Source: JANNGC01 sp043758205 (GTDB lineage Bacteria > Verrucomicrobiota > Verrucomicrobiia > Limisphaerales > SIBH01). Taken from it: 13,927 bases of DNA. Positions 6,665 to 13,123 of the stretch are shown piece by piece. The stretch lies in the NCBI GenBank assembly GCA_043758205.1, contig JAYVNY010000280.1:1-13927 (forward strand). Direction: 5' to 3'. The notes below the pieces were generated by a model. It saw only the letters and a list, made by a program, of their open reading frames with translations, had not been told where the DNA came from and ran no database searches. Position numbers and translations under genes: made by a program. Position 1 is the stretch's first letter. Each line of letters begins with the position of its first letter.

Positions 6665-8011
6665 ATGAAGCCCGCTCAACTCGTACCCGCCCGTCTGCGC
6701 TGCCGCCTCTCCGCCGCCGCCGAAACCATCGTGCGCGGCGGGCATCCGTGGGTTTTCGCGGGCAGCATTCGCGAACTGAACCGGGACGGCGCGGCGGGTG
6801 AACTCGCCGTCATCTACGACCGCCAGGACAAGTTTCTCGCCATTGGATTGTTCGATCCCGATTCGCCGCTGCGCATCCGCATCCTCCACGCGGGCAAGCC
6901 GGTGCAGATCAACGACGACTGGTGGCGCACACGTCTGGAAACGACGTTGACCAAACGCACCGGACTGCTCGACGAACGCACCACCGCCTGCCGCCTGATC
7001 AACGGCGAGAGCGACGGCTGGCCGGGCCTGGTGCTCGACCGCTACGACGACGTGCTGGTGCTGAAGCTCTACACCTTCGCGTGGTGTTCGCGGGTGCCGC
7101 TGATCGTCGAAATGTTGCGCGGCTTGCTGGTTCCCTCTCCCCTCAACGGGGAGAGGGTTAGGGTGAGGGGTGATGCCATCCAACGCTCTCCTTCGCAAAG
7201 TGAACCGCAAGACTTCCCACCCCTCACCCCGGCCCTCTCCCCGTTGAGGGGAGAGGGAGAAAGTCATCCCGCCCTCGTGCTGCGCCTGAGCCGCAACGTG
7301 CAGGCCGCGTTCGCCGCCGCAGGATTTCATGATGCACAAATTCTTTCCGGCGAACCGATCAACTCGCCGGTGATTTTTCGTGAGACCGGTCTGCGTTTCG
7401 AAGCGGACGTACTGGCCGGGCAGAAGACCGGCTTCTTCCTCGACCAGCGCGAGAACCGCCGCGCCGTGGAACAACTTTCGCGCGGGGCGGACGTGCTGAA
7501 CGCGTTCAGTTTCACCGGTGGCTTCTCGCTCTATGCGGCGCGCGGTGGCGCTCGCTCCGTCGCGAGCCTCGACATCAGCGCGCACGCCTTGGCGGGTGCG
7601 GAGCGCAACTTCGCGCTGAACCGTGAGCGTGCCGACGCGTGCCGTCACGAGGTCATCCAGGCCAACGCTTTCGACTGGCTGGAGGCGAACGCGGAGCGGA
7701 TGTTCGATCTCATCGTGCTCGACCCACCGTCGCTGGCGAAGAAGGAGGCGGAGCGAACGGGAGCGATTCGCGCCTACGGAAAACTGGCGGCGAGCGCGCT
7801 GCGGCATCTGCGCCCCGGCGGCGCGCTGGTCGCGGCGTCGTGTTCCGCGCACGTCAGCGCGGAGGAATTTTTCGGCGCGGTCACGCAAGCGGCCAGTGCC
7901 ACGGGGAGAAAATTTTCCACGCTCAACACCACGCGGCACGCGGCGGATCATCCGGCGACTTTTCCCGAGGCGGAATATCTGAAGTGCATCAGCCTGCGGC
8001 TTGAGGGCTGA
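6665..8011 (+). CDS. rlmI: RlmI-like 23S rRNA (cytosine-5) methyltransferase with repeat insertion
   Basis: 448-residue class I SAM-dependent methyltransferase of the RlmI/YccW (COG1092) type. RlmI methylates C1962 of 23S rRNA; the exact target here is inferred. The N-terminal PUA domain covers about residues 5-80 (VRGGHPWVFAGSIREL, FDPDSPLRIRIL). A linker domain follows (NGESDGWPGLVLDRYDDVLVL, 113-133). The catalytic domain has the family signature QKTGFFLDQRENR (253-265), motif I NAFSFTGGFSLYAARGG (279-295), motif II SLDIS (301-305), motif IV LDPPS (352-356) and the catalytic-type Cys in AASCSAHV (390-397). Residues about 157-200 (from PSPLNGERVRVRG to LTPALSPLRGEGES) are the translation of a palindromic repeat lodged in frame. 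Without them the length, about 404, fits the roughly 396 of E. coli RlmI. The start codon directly follows a palindromic repeat, and no Shine-Dalgarno sequence is present. Confidence 0.92.
   Translation: MKPAQLVPARLRCRLSAAAETIVRGGHPWVFAGSIRELNRDGAAGELAVIYDRQDKFLAIGLFDPDSPLRIRILHAGKPVQINDDWWRTRLETTLTKRTGLLDERTTACRLINGESDGWPGLVLDRYDDVLVLKLYTFAWCSRVPLIVEMLRGLLVPSPLNGERVRVRGDAIQRSPSQSEPQDFPPLTPALSPLRGEGESHPALVLRLSRNVQAAFAAAGFHDAQILSGEPINSPVIFRETGLRFEADVLAGQKTGFFLDQRENRRAVEQLSRGADVLNAFSFTGGFSLYAARGGARSVASLDISAHALAGAERNFALNRERADACRHEVIQANAFDWLEANAERMFDLIVLDPPSLAKKEAERTGAIRAYGKLAASALRHLRPGGALVAASCSAHVSAEEFFGAVTQAASATGRKFSTLNTTRHAADHPATFPEAEYLKCISLRLEG
7133..7257. repeat. In-frame palindromic repeat inside the rlmI-like gene
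   Basis: A 39-nt left arm (7133-7171, CCCTCTCCCCTCAACGGGGA...) and a right arm (7219-7257, ending ...CCGTTGAGGGGAGAGGG) are reverse complements with three adjacent mismatches. Each arm also folds on itself (CCCTCTCCCC / GGGGAGAGGG). This is the 'CTCTCCC/GGGAGAGG' dispersed repeat that translates as LTPALSP.RGEGE and is found in many genomes. It keeps the host frame open and lies between the linker and catalytic domains of the methyltransferase. Confidence 0.92.
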
Positions 8012-8013
8012 AC

Positions 8014-8190
8014 GGAGCGCGGACCGCCGAGTCCGCGTGTTTGACGTTGGAAAAACAAGTTGACCACGGAAGACACGGAAGACACGGAAAGAAATGTGCA
8101 CTCAGGCGTGGTGCGGCAGATGTTTCATTTCGTGTCTTCCGTGTCTTCCGTAGTTGAAAAGAAACACGCGGACTCGGCGGTCCGCGCTCC
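8014..8190. repeat. REPIN-like nested palindromic repeat, copy B (177 bp)
   Basis: Same architecture and length as copy A. The hairpin arms (GGAGCGCGGACC... and ...GGTCCGCGCTCC) enclose an inner inverted repeat of CGGAAGACA units (8063-8087 with 8131-8154). It occupies almost all of the space between two convergent genes, starting 2 bp after the rlmI-like stop and ending 2 bp before the stop of the M28 peptidase gene. Confidence 0.94.
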
Positions 8191-8192
8191 AA

Positions 8193-9959
8193 CTACTCCG
8201 CCGTCTTGCGCGGCACCTTCTCGTTCATCGTCGCGGCGTTCCACAGGAAGGCGGCCATGACGGTCGCGGCCTGCTTCATGTCCTCGGCTTGGATGCGGTC
8301 GAAAACGTCGGCGTTCGAGTGATGCGTGCGGGTCCAGTATTCGATGGGGTCCTGGATGAATTGGAAGCCGGGCAGCCCGATGCCGTCGAAGGACTGATGA
8401 TCGGTGCCGCTGGTGTTGTTGTAGGTGAGCGTCTCCGCGCCGAGATCGGAGAACGGCTGGAGCCAGCGGCGGAACAGCGGGCGCGCGCTTTCATTGTTCT
8501 GGAGATACACGCCGCGAATTTTTCCCGTCCCGTTGTCGAGGTTGAAGTAGGCGGAGAAATTTTCGTAGCCGGCGCGCTTCACGATTTTGCGCGTCACGGA
8601 ATTCGTGGAGTCGGTGCGCGGGCGGCGGGTCTGGTTGCTTTCTGCCCGCGGCGAACGGGTGGGGGCGGACGCGGAGTTGGTGAGGTTTGTCGAGTAGCCG
8701 AAATGTTTCGTCACGTAAGCGCGCGAGCCGAGCAGACCCTGCTCCTCGCCCGTCCACAAACCGATGCGAATGGTGCGGCGCGGCTGCAGGCCGAGCGCCT
8801 GGATAATCCGCACCGCCTCCATCGTCGCGGCCACGCCCGCGCCGTTGTCGGTCGCGCCCGTGCCGACATGCCAGGAATCCAGATGCGCGCCGATCATTAC
8901 GACTTCCTCCTTCAAATCCGTGCCGGGGATTTCCGCGATGGTGTTGTAGGCCATGAGATCGTCGCCGTGGAATTTCACCCTCAAGTCCACTTCCATTTTC
9001 AATTTCTCACCCTGCTGAATCATGCGCGCGAGGCGGTTGTAATCCTCGACCGCCAGCGCCATCTGCGCGGGCATCGGCGCGGCGTTCGTGGACCAGGGCG
9101 AAGAACGACTGGACGTGGCAGGCGTATTCGTCCCGCGCGTGGGAGGCGTGGGCACCGAGGCCTGCGCGACGAAGATGGTGCCGCCGTCGCCTTCCCCGCT
9201 GGACGTGACCACGAGCGCGACGCCTTCCTTCACGGCCAGTGAAAGCACGCGGCTGGAGAGCGAGAAGGGCGCGGTGTTCGAGCGCGGCCCGGTGGCGCGC
9301 GCGACATTGGTGACGGCGGTGGAATTGGTGGTCACGGGACGCCCGCCAAAATTCGGCCGCACATCGCCCGGCCCGGCGTTGGCCAGGCGGAGGAGATTCG
9401 ATTCCGCCACGCGCGAGGCCAACGGCTCGAAGCGCGCGCGCACTTCGCGCACCGGGCTGGCCAGCAGGATTTTTCCTTTCAACCGGCCCTGGTACTTTTC
9501 CAAATCCGCCTCACTCTTCGCTTCGAGAAGAATCACCTCGGCGGTGATCGGTTCAGAAAAGCCGGGCGTCCACGCCTTCGGGGTGGCGATGAGCGGGATG
9601 GACTGCGGCTCGATCACTTGCGCGGAAAATCTTTGCAGCGACCAGCCGTGTCCGAACGGACCCCATGCTTCGAGCTGCGCGTTTTTCAAACCCCACGTCG
9701 TGAGCGTGTCGCGCGTCCAGACGTTCGCGCGCGCGAGGTTCGGCGAGCCGGTGAGGCGCGGGCCAATCATGTCGGTGAGATAGCTCAGCGTCTTCATGAC
9801 TTGCGAGCGGTTCAGTCCCTCGTCACGGATGCGCGCGATGGGATCATTCGTGCCGCGCCGGGGAGAAGCAGCGTTGGTGCTTTGCGCCGGGGTGGAAATG
9901 ATGGCGTAACCCAAGATGATCAGAGCGGCGAACCACGAAGGCGGGACGGAGTGTTTCAT
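8193..9959 (-). CDS. Exported M28 metallopeptidase, carboxypeptidase Q-like
   Basis: 588-residue zinc aminopeptidase/carboxypeptidase. The start is the ATG read from 9959, giving a signal peptide (MKHSVPPSWFAALIILGYAIISTPAQS). The longer frame reaches into repeat C (NTRTRRSALR) and is rejected. The N-terminal LTDMIGPRLTGSPN (61-74) is typical of the plasma glutamate carboxypeptidase (PGCP/CPQ) group. A PA-like domain lies at about 115-300. The catalytic M28 core shows all expected residues: His359 and Asp361 (GAHLDSW), bridging Asp371 (GATDNGAG), Glu405-Glu406 (TGEEQG), Asp475 (FNLDNGTG) and His546/547 (THHSNAD). Odd: Thr/Ser/Pro/Asn-rich low-complexity linkers at about 205-232, 268-296 and 424-455. 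It probably degrades peptides outside the cytoplasm. It is convergent with the rlmI-like gene across repeat B, and repeat C lies upstream. Confidence 0.93.
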   Translation of the reverse strand: MKHSVPPSWFAALIILGYAIISTPAQSTNAASPRRGTNDPIARIRDEGLNRSQVMKTLSYLTDMIGPRLTGSPNLARANVWTRDTLTTWGLKNAQLEAWGPFGHGWSLQRFSAQVIEPQSIPLIATPKAWTPGFSEPITAEVILLEAKSEADLEKYQGRLKGKILLASPVREVRARFEPLASRVAESNLLRLANAGPGDVRPNFGGRPVTTNSTAVTNVARATGPRSNTAPFSLSSRVLSLAVKEGVALVVTSSGEGDGGTIFVAQASVPTPPTRGTNTPATSSRSSPWSTNAAPMPAQMALAVEDYNRLARMIQQGEKLKMEVDLRVKFHGDDLMAYNTIAEIPGTDLKEEVVMIGAHLDSWHVGTGATDNGAGVAATMEAVRIIQALGLQPRRTIRIGLWTGEEQGLLGSRAYVTKHFGYSTNLTNSASAPTRSPRAESNQTRRPRTDSTNSVTRKIVKRAGYENFSAYFNLDNGTGKIRGVYLQNNESARPLFRRWLQPFSDLGAETLTYNNTSGTDHQSFDGIGLPGFQFIQDPIEYWTRTHHSNADVFDRIQAEDMKQAATVMAAFLWNAATMNEKVPRKTAE

Positions 9960-10012
9960 GCGTTGCGCGGCAGCATGTCGCAACGAAGGAGTGAAGCAAG
10001 CCGGAGTTGGGC

Positions 10013-10196
10013 GGAGCGCGGACCGCCGAGTCCGCGTGTTCACTGGCCAACCCCATGGACCACGGAAGACACCGGAAAACTCAGAAGCGACAGGCTGCGG
10101 TGGAAAATAATTTCTTCAGCGCTTTTCCCTTCCGTGTCTTCTGTGTCTTCCGTGGTTCAAGTCCCATCAACACGCGGACTCGGCGGTCCGCGCTCC
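10013..10196. repeat. REPIN-like nested palindromic repeat, copy C (184 bp)
   Basis: The hairpin arms are identical in type to copies A and B and perfectly preserved at both ends. Inside is a divergent version of the CGGAAGACA/TGTCTTCCG inner palindrome: ACCACGGAAGACACCGGAAA near 10057 and TTCCGTGTCTTCTGTGTCTT near 10131. The loop sequence is unrelated to that of A and B. It ends 3 bp before the stop codon of the holB-like gene and lies upstream of the M28 peptidase gene. Confidence 0.92.
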
Positions 10197-10199
10197 GGC

Positions 10200-11231
10200 T
10201 CAGAGCTTCAACTGCAACAGGCCGACTTCAAGCGCGAGCGCCTCCTGCACGTTGGAGTTCAACTGGCGTTGCAGCCGTTCGAGCACGCGCAGGTTGCCGG
10301 ACGCGGCCTGAGCATTCACGCGCGCGGCGAGCGTGGCGGTGGCGGGCTGCAACGCGGGGAACGTGAGCAGGCGCACGTCGCCGAGCGATTGCAGCCACAC
10401 GTCGCGCAGCCAGAATTCCAAGCCAGTCAGCACTTCGGTGCGTTGACGGCGATACTCGGCCTCGATGGCGGCCTTGAGTTCGTCTTCCCAACGCTCGCGG
10501 AGCCTGGGATCGAGGTCGTCGTATTTTTCGAGCGGCGAGCGCGCGGTCATTTCCTCTTCGACCTTTTCCTTGAGCGCATTCAACCGGCCGAGCAAGACCG
10601 AGAGCAAACGGTAGCGGCTGAGAATGGAGCCGCGCTCGGCCACCGCCGTGTCGCTGAAATGCCGGAGCCACGCGACGAAGGTCTCGTCCTGAAAGCGTTC
10701 GGACCCGGCGGAGAAATTCAGCCGCAGGCAGCGCGAGAGAATCGTTTCCAGAATGCGCCCCGGCTCGGTCGAAAGAAGAATGAGCACGGAACGCGGCGGC
10801 GGTTCCTCCAAGGTTTTTAGGAAGGCGTTCGCCGCCTGCGGGTTCAACCGATCCGCGCCCGCGATGACCGCGACTTTGTATTCCGCCTCGGTCGGCTTCA
10901 AAAAGATCGTCTGCATCAGGTCGCGCATCTGATCGATGGTGATGATGCGGGACTTCGACTCGGGCCGCACCCATTGCATGTCGGGATGATTCGTGCCGTC
11001 AATCTTCCGGCACGGCAGGCAGGCGTCGCACGAGTCCGGTGCGCCGGGCACGGTCGAGCTTTGGCGCGGTTGCTGGCAGTTCAACGTCTTGGCGAGGGTG
11101 CGCGCGACGAGTTCGAGACGTTCCAAATCATCGCCGGAGAAAAGATACGCGTGGCCGAGGCGCTGCCGCGCGAGGCTGCGCTGGAGCAGTTCCACCGAAT
11201 CTTCCGGTTCAGTGAGCGAGGCGAAGGACAT
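10200..11231 (-). CDS. holB: DNA polymerase III delta' subunit
   Basis: 343-residue clamp-loader subunit. The delta' protein works with gamma/tau and delta to load the beta sliding clamp. Visible family features are GHAYLFSG at 26-33 in the Walker A position, but with D-D-L instead of GK[ST], so it probably does not bind ATP, as in E. coli delta'. A zinc module has Cys52, Cys68, Cys71 and Cys74 (CDACLPC). ITIDQMRDL is at 98-106. KVAVIAGADRLNPQAANAFL (119-138), followed by KTLEEPP, covers the Walker B/sensor region. SRC at 166-168 supplies the conserved clamp-loader Arg. The C-terminal half is the helical collar domain with low conservation. It starts 3 bp after the stop of the DUF6941-like gene (TGA-ACC-ATG), so the two genes are co-transcribed. 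Confidence 0.92.
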   Translation of the reverse strand: MSFASLTEPEDSVELLQRSLARQRLGHAYLFSGDDLERLELVARTLAKTLNCQQPRQSSTVPGAPDSCDACLPCRKIDGTNHPDMQWVRPESKSRIITIDQMRDLMQTIFLKPTEAEYKVAVIAGADRLNPQAANAFLKTLEEPPPRSVLILLSTEPGRILETILSRCLRLNFSAGSERFQDETFVAWLRHFSDTAVAERGSILSRYRLLSVLLGRLNALKEKVEEEMTARSPLEKYDDLDPRLRERWEDELKAAIEAEYRRQRTEVLTGLEFWLRDVWLQSLGDVRLLTFPALQPATATLAARVNAQAASGNLRVLERLQRQLNSNVQEALALEVGLLQLKL

Positions 11232-11234
11232 GGT

Positions 11235-11651
11235 TCAGTTCTCCGTGGGCGGCGGCGCGGCCGGCGTGTGCCGCACGAGCAGTGGAATGCTCCCGACGTG
11301 ATTCGACGTCACCGCAATGTCGATGCCGTAAAGACCCGGACGCTCGAAGCGCAACTGCTGGATGTTGATGATGAAATTTCGCGAGATGAAACTGGTATCG
11401 TCCGGGACGGTCACATCCACGGGGATGTCAATGCTCGGCATGACGAGCTTGCCGTCCTCGTCCACGAAGTTGAGTTTCATGTCCTTGTGGCCCTCCTCCA
11501 TTTTGCTGAAGACGAGGCGGAGCGCGATGGAGCATTGCGGATGCACGGCGGGAAGCTGCCCGGCGTTGATGGTGTCGAACGTGCCGAGAATGTTCAGCTT
11601 CCCATGCGAGTCGGTGGCGGCGTCACAGAGCGCGGCGATTTGAATGTCCAT
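11235..11651 (-). CDS. DUF6941-like small cytoplasmic protein
   Basis: 138-residue protein starting at the ATG read from 11651. The N-terminus MDIQIAALCDAATDSHGKLNILGTFD and the Pro-rich middle (PVDVTVPDD) with GLYGIDIAV match, from memory, a widespread small beta-rich protein family annotated as DUF6941. Its function is unknown. There is no signal peptide or membrane segment. The last residues (HTPAAPPPTEN) form a short flexible tail. It is the first gene of a pair with holB, 3 bp apart; this position suggests co-expression but not a replication role. The 49 bp between its start and repeat D hold no clear Shine-Dalgarno sequence. Confidence 0.75.
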   Translation of the reverse strand: MDIQIAALCDAATDSHGKLNILGTFDTINAGQLPAVHPQCSIALRLVFSKMEEGHKDMKLNFVDEDGKLVMPSIDIPVDVTVPDDTSFISRNFIINIQQLRFERPGLYGIDIAVTSNHVGSIPLLVRHTPAAPPPTEN

Positions 11652-11700
11652 GCGGCGGCGAGCTTAGGGGGAGAAGGTGGGGCGGGAAACGCAAATCATC

Positions 11701-11859
11701 GGAGCGCGGACCGCCGAGTCCGCGTGTTCGTAATTCCTTCGGTAAAGCTAGAAACGGTCTTCGAGCACAGAGAGCGAAGCTGTTTCTGGTTCGCAGCGTT
11801 CATCGTTGGTGAATTTTCAGAAGGAACCAGAGACACGCGGACTCGGCGGTCCGCGCTCC
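11701..11859. repeat. REPIN-like nested palindromic repeat, copy D (159 bp, different spacer)
   Basis: Both outer hairpin arms are intact (GGAGCGCGGACC... and ...GGTCCGCGCTCC). The spacer shares no CGGAAGACA units with copies A-C, but it is still partly self-complementary: AGAAAC (11750-11755) with GTTTCT (11782-11787), CTTCG (11759-11763) with CGAAG (11775-11779), and TTCCTTC (11734-11740) with GAAGGAA (11820-11826). It lies between the divergent DUF6941-like and ExbB-like genes. Confidence 0.92.
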
Positions 11860-11881
11860 GAAGCGGCGCCAACAAACACGC

Positions 11882-11911
11882 TTGGAACTCCGCCACGCGC
11901 ATCGCTATAAA
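11882..11911 (+). promoter_or_regulatory. Possible sigma-70-type promoter of the exbB-like operon
   Basis: TTGGAA (11882-11887) and TATAAA (11906-11911) are separated by 18 bp and match the -35/-10 consensus at 4 and 5 of 6 positions. Initiation about 7 nt after the -10 box would fall at the ATG at 11919, giving a leaderless or nearly leaderless mRNA. No start-site data support this. Confidence 0.4.
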
Positions 11912-11918
11912 CACGCCC

Positions 11919-12590
11919 ATGTTCGCGCCAACGCTCCTTGCCGCCTCGGACCTCGCCTCCTCGGCCCGATCCGCCCTGCCGAATTTGATCACGCACGGCG
12001 GGCTGATGATCTGGGTGCTGCTGGCCGCGAGCTGCTTCGCGATTCTCGTCTTCGTCGAGCGGCTGCTGCACTACCACCGCGCACAGATCAACTCGATGGA
12101 GTTTCTCAGCGGCGTGCGCAACGTGCTCAAGCGCGACAACGTGGTCGAAGCCCTTTCCATTTGCGACGCCACGCCCGGTCCCGTCGCGCGCTTGGTGAAA
12201 GTCGCCGTGCTCAGTCGCGAACGCGGACGCGAGGGCGTGCGCGAGGCGCTGGAAGAAGCCGGCTTGATGGAAGTCCCTCGACTGGAAGAAAAACTGAACA
12301 CGCTCGCGACCCTGGCCCAGATCGCGCCGCTGCTCGGCCTGCTCGGTACCGTGCTGGGCTTCATCAAAATTTTTGCCGCGCTGCAACTCGCCGGATCGCA
12401 GGCGCAGATGGAGATGCTTTCCGGCGGCATCTGGCAGGCGCTCATCTCGACCGCCGCTGGGCTGGCCGTGGCCATTCCCTGCTACGCCGCCTACAACTAT
12501 CTCGTGGGCCGGGTGAACTCCATCGTGCTGGACATGGAGAAGGCGGCGTCGGAAATCGTGAACATCGTGACCGAAGGGGCGAAGCCGTGA
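11919..12590 (+). CDS. exbB: ExbB/TolQ/MotA-family proton channel protein
   Basis: 223-residue inner-membrane protein that, with an ExbD/TolR partner, forms the proton channel driving a TonB- or TolA-type transducer. The start is the ATG at 11919 (MFAPTLLAAS). The frame is open far upstream, but those residues cross repeat D and the antisense of other genes. Membrane segments lie at about 28-47 (GGLMIWVLLAASCFAILVFV), 132-155 (LAQIAPLLGLLGTVLGFIKI, the family signature) and 172-196 (the alanine/glycine-rich helix ending in PCYAAYNYLVG). A cytoplasmic charged loop sits between the first two. Length and topology fit ExbB/TolQ (about 220-245). The exbD-like gene follows after an 89-bp gap filled by a palindromic repeat. 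Choosing between ExbB and TolQ is not possible from sequence alone. Confidence 0.92.
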   Translation: MFAPTLLAASDLASSARSALPNLITHGGLMIWVLLAASCFAILVFVERLLHYHRAQINSMEFLSGVRNVLKRDNVVEALSICDATPGPVARLVKVAVLSRERGREGVREALEEAGLMEVPRLEEKLNTLATLAQIAPLLGLLGTVLGFIKIFAALQLAGSQAQMEMLSGGIWQALISTAAGLAVAIPCYAAYNYLVGRVNSIVLDMEKAASEIVNIVTEGAKP

Positions 12591-12601
12591 CGAGGATCGA
12601 A

Positions 12602-12671
12602 AGTCGAGAGTCGAGAGCCGGAAAGCCACGCGCTGTTCAGGCTCTCGTCCCTCGACTCTCGTCCCTCGACT
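12602..12671. repeat. Palindromic repeat between exbB- and exbD-like genes
   Basis: AGTCGAGAGTCGAGAGCC (12602-12619) is complementary in pieces to 12640-12671, where the CTCTCG-TCC-CTCGACT unit occurs twice. A stem-loop can form with the loop at about 12620-12639. The sequence is built from tandem GTCGAGA-type units. It occupies most of the 89-bp gap between two genes expected to be one operon. Confidence 0.8.
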
Positions 12672-12679
12672 CCAACTAA

Positions 12680-13123
12680 ATGCGCTTCCCCCGCAACAAA
12701 CAAATCTTTCGCGGCCAGCTCGACGTAGCGGCGTTCGCCGGGATGCTCTTCATCCTGCTCGTGTTCATCCTCCTGCGCTCGCAGCTTGTCTTCACACCGG
12801 GCGTGCCCATTCGCCTGCCGGTGGCGGAGGAATTGCCGGGCGTGATCGGGCGCTCCGTGGTGGTCTCCGTGGATGCCACCGGACAATTTTATTTCGAGAA
12901 TCAGATCACGCACGAACGGTTGCTGCGCGCGCGCCTGTCCAATCTGGCGGCGGAAGCGCCCGAGCCCCTCACGCTGATCATCCAGGCCGATGAAGCGGTG
13001 AGCACGGGCCGCGTGATGGAACTCGTCTCGCTGGCGCGGCAGGCCGGCGTGAAAGTCGGCGCGTGGGCCACGCGTCCGCCGTCGTCGGCCAACCAGCGCG
13101 CGCCGGCGCTTTCCCCACCGTGA
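12680..13123 (+). CDS. exbD: ExbD/TolR-family biopolymer transport protein
   Basis: 147-residue protein starting at the ATG at 12680. A short cytoplasmic basic N-terminus (MRFPRNKQIFRGQ) leads into one membrane helix, about 15-33 (DVAAFAGMLFILLVFILLR). Its first residue is the conserved Asp15, which carries protons in this family. A periplasmic domain follows, with VVVSVDATGQFYFENQ (60-75) and LTLIIQADEAVSTGRVMELVSLARQAGV, the ExbD/TolR fold 'I.aD....g.v..v...a..aGv'. The C-terminal 16 residues are Pro/Ala-rich and untypical. The length is in the normal range (about 140). The stop overlaps the GTG of the next gene (GTGA), indicating translational coupling. Confidence 0.92.
   Translation: MRFPRNKQIFRGQLDVAAFAGMLFILLVFILLRSQLVFTPGVPIRLPVAEELPGVIGRSVVVSVDATGQFYFENQITHERLLRARLSNLAAEAPEPLTLIIQADEAVSTGRVMELVSLARQAGVKVGAWATRPPSSANQRAPALSPP

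Noticed and set aside
6659..8101. 480-codon minus-strand frame opposite the rlmI-like gene
   Set aside because: It begins inside repeat B (MHISFRVFRVFRG is repeat-derived) and shows no domain.
8008..8193. Target-site duplication (AAC on both sides of copy B)
   Set aside because: Only 3 bp, and the flanks of copies A, C and D show no matching duplication, so chance is likely.
8154..9242. 362-codon plus-strand frame opposite the M28 peptidase gene
   Set aside because: It starts inside repeat B and has shadow composition; the minus strand has all M28 metal ligands.
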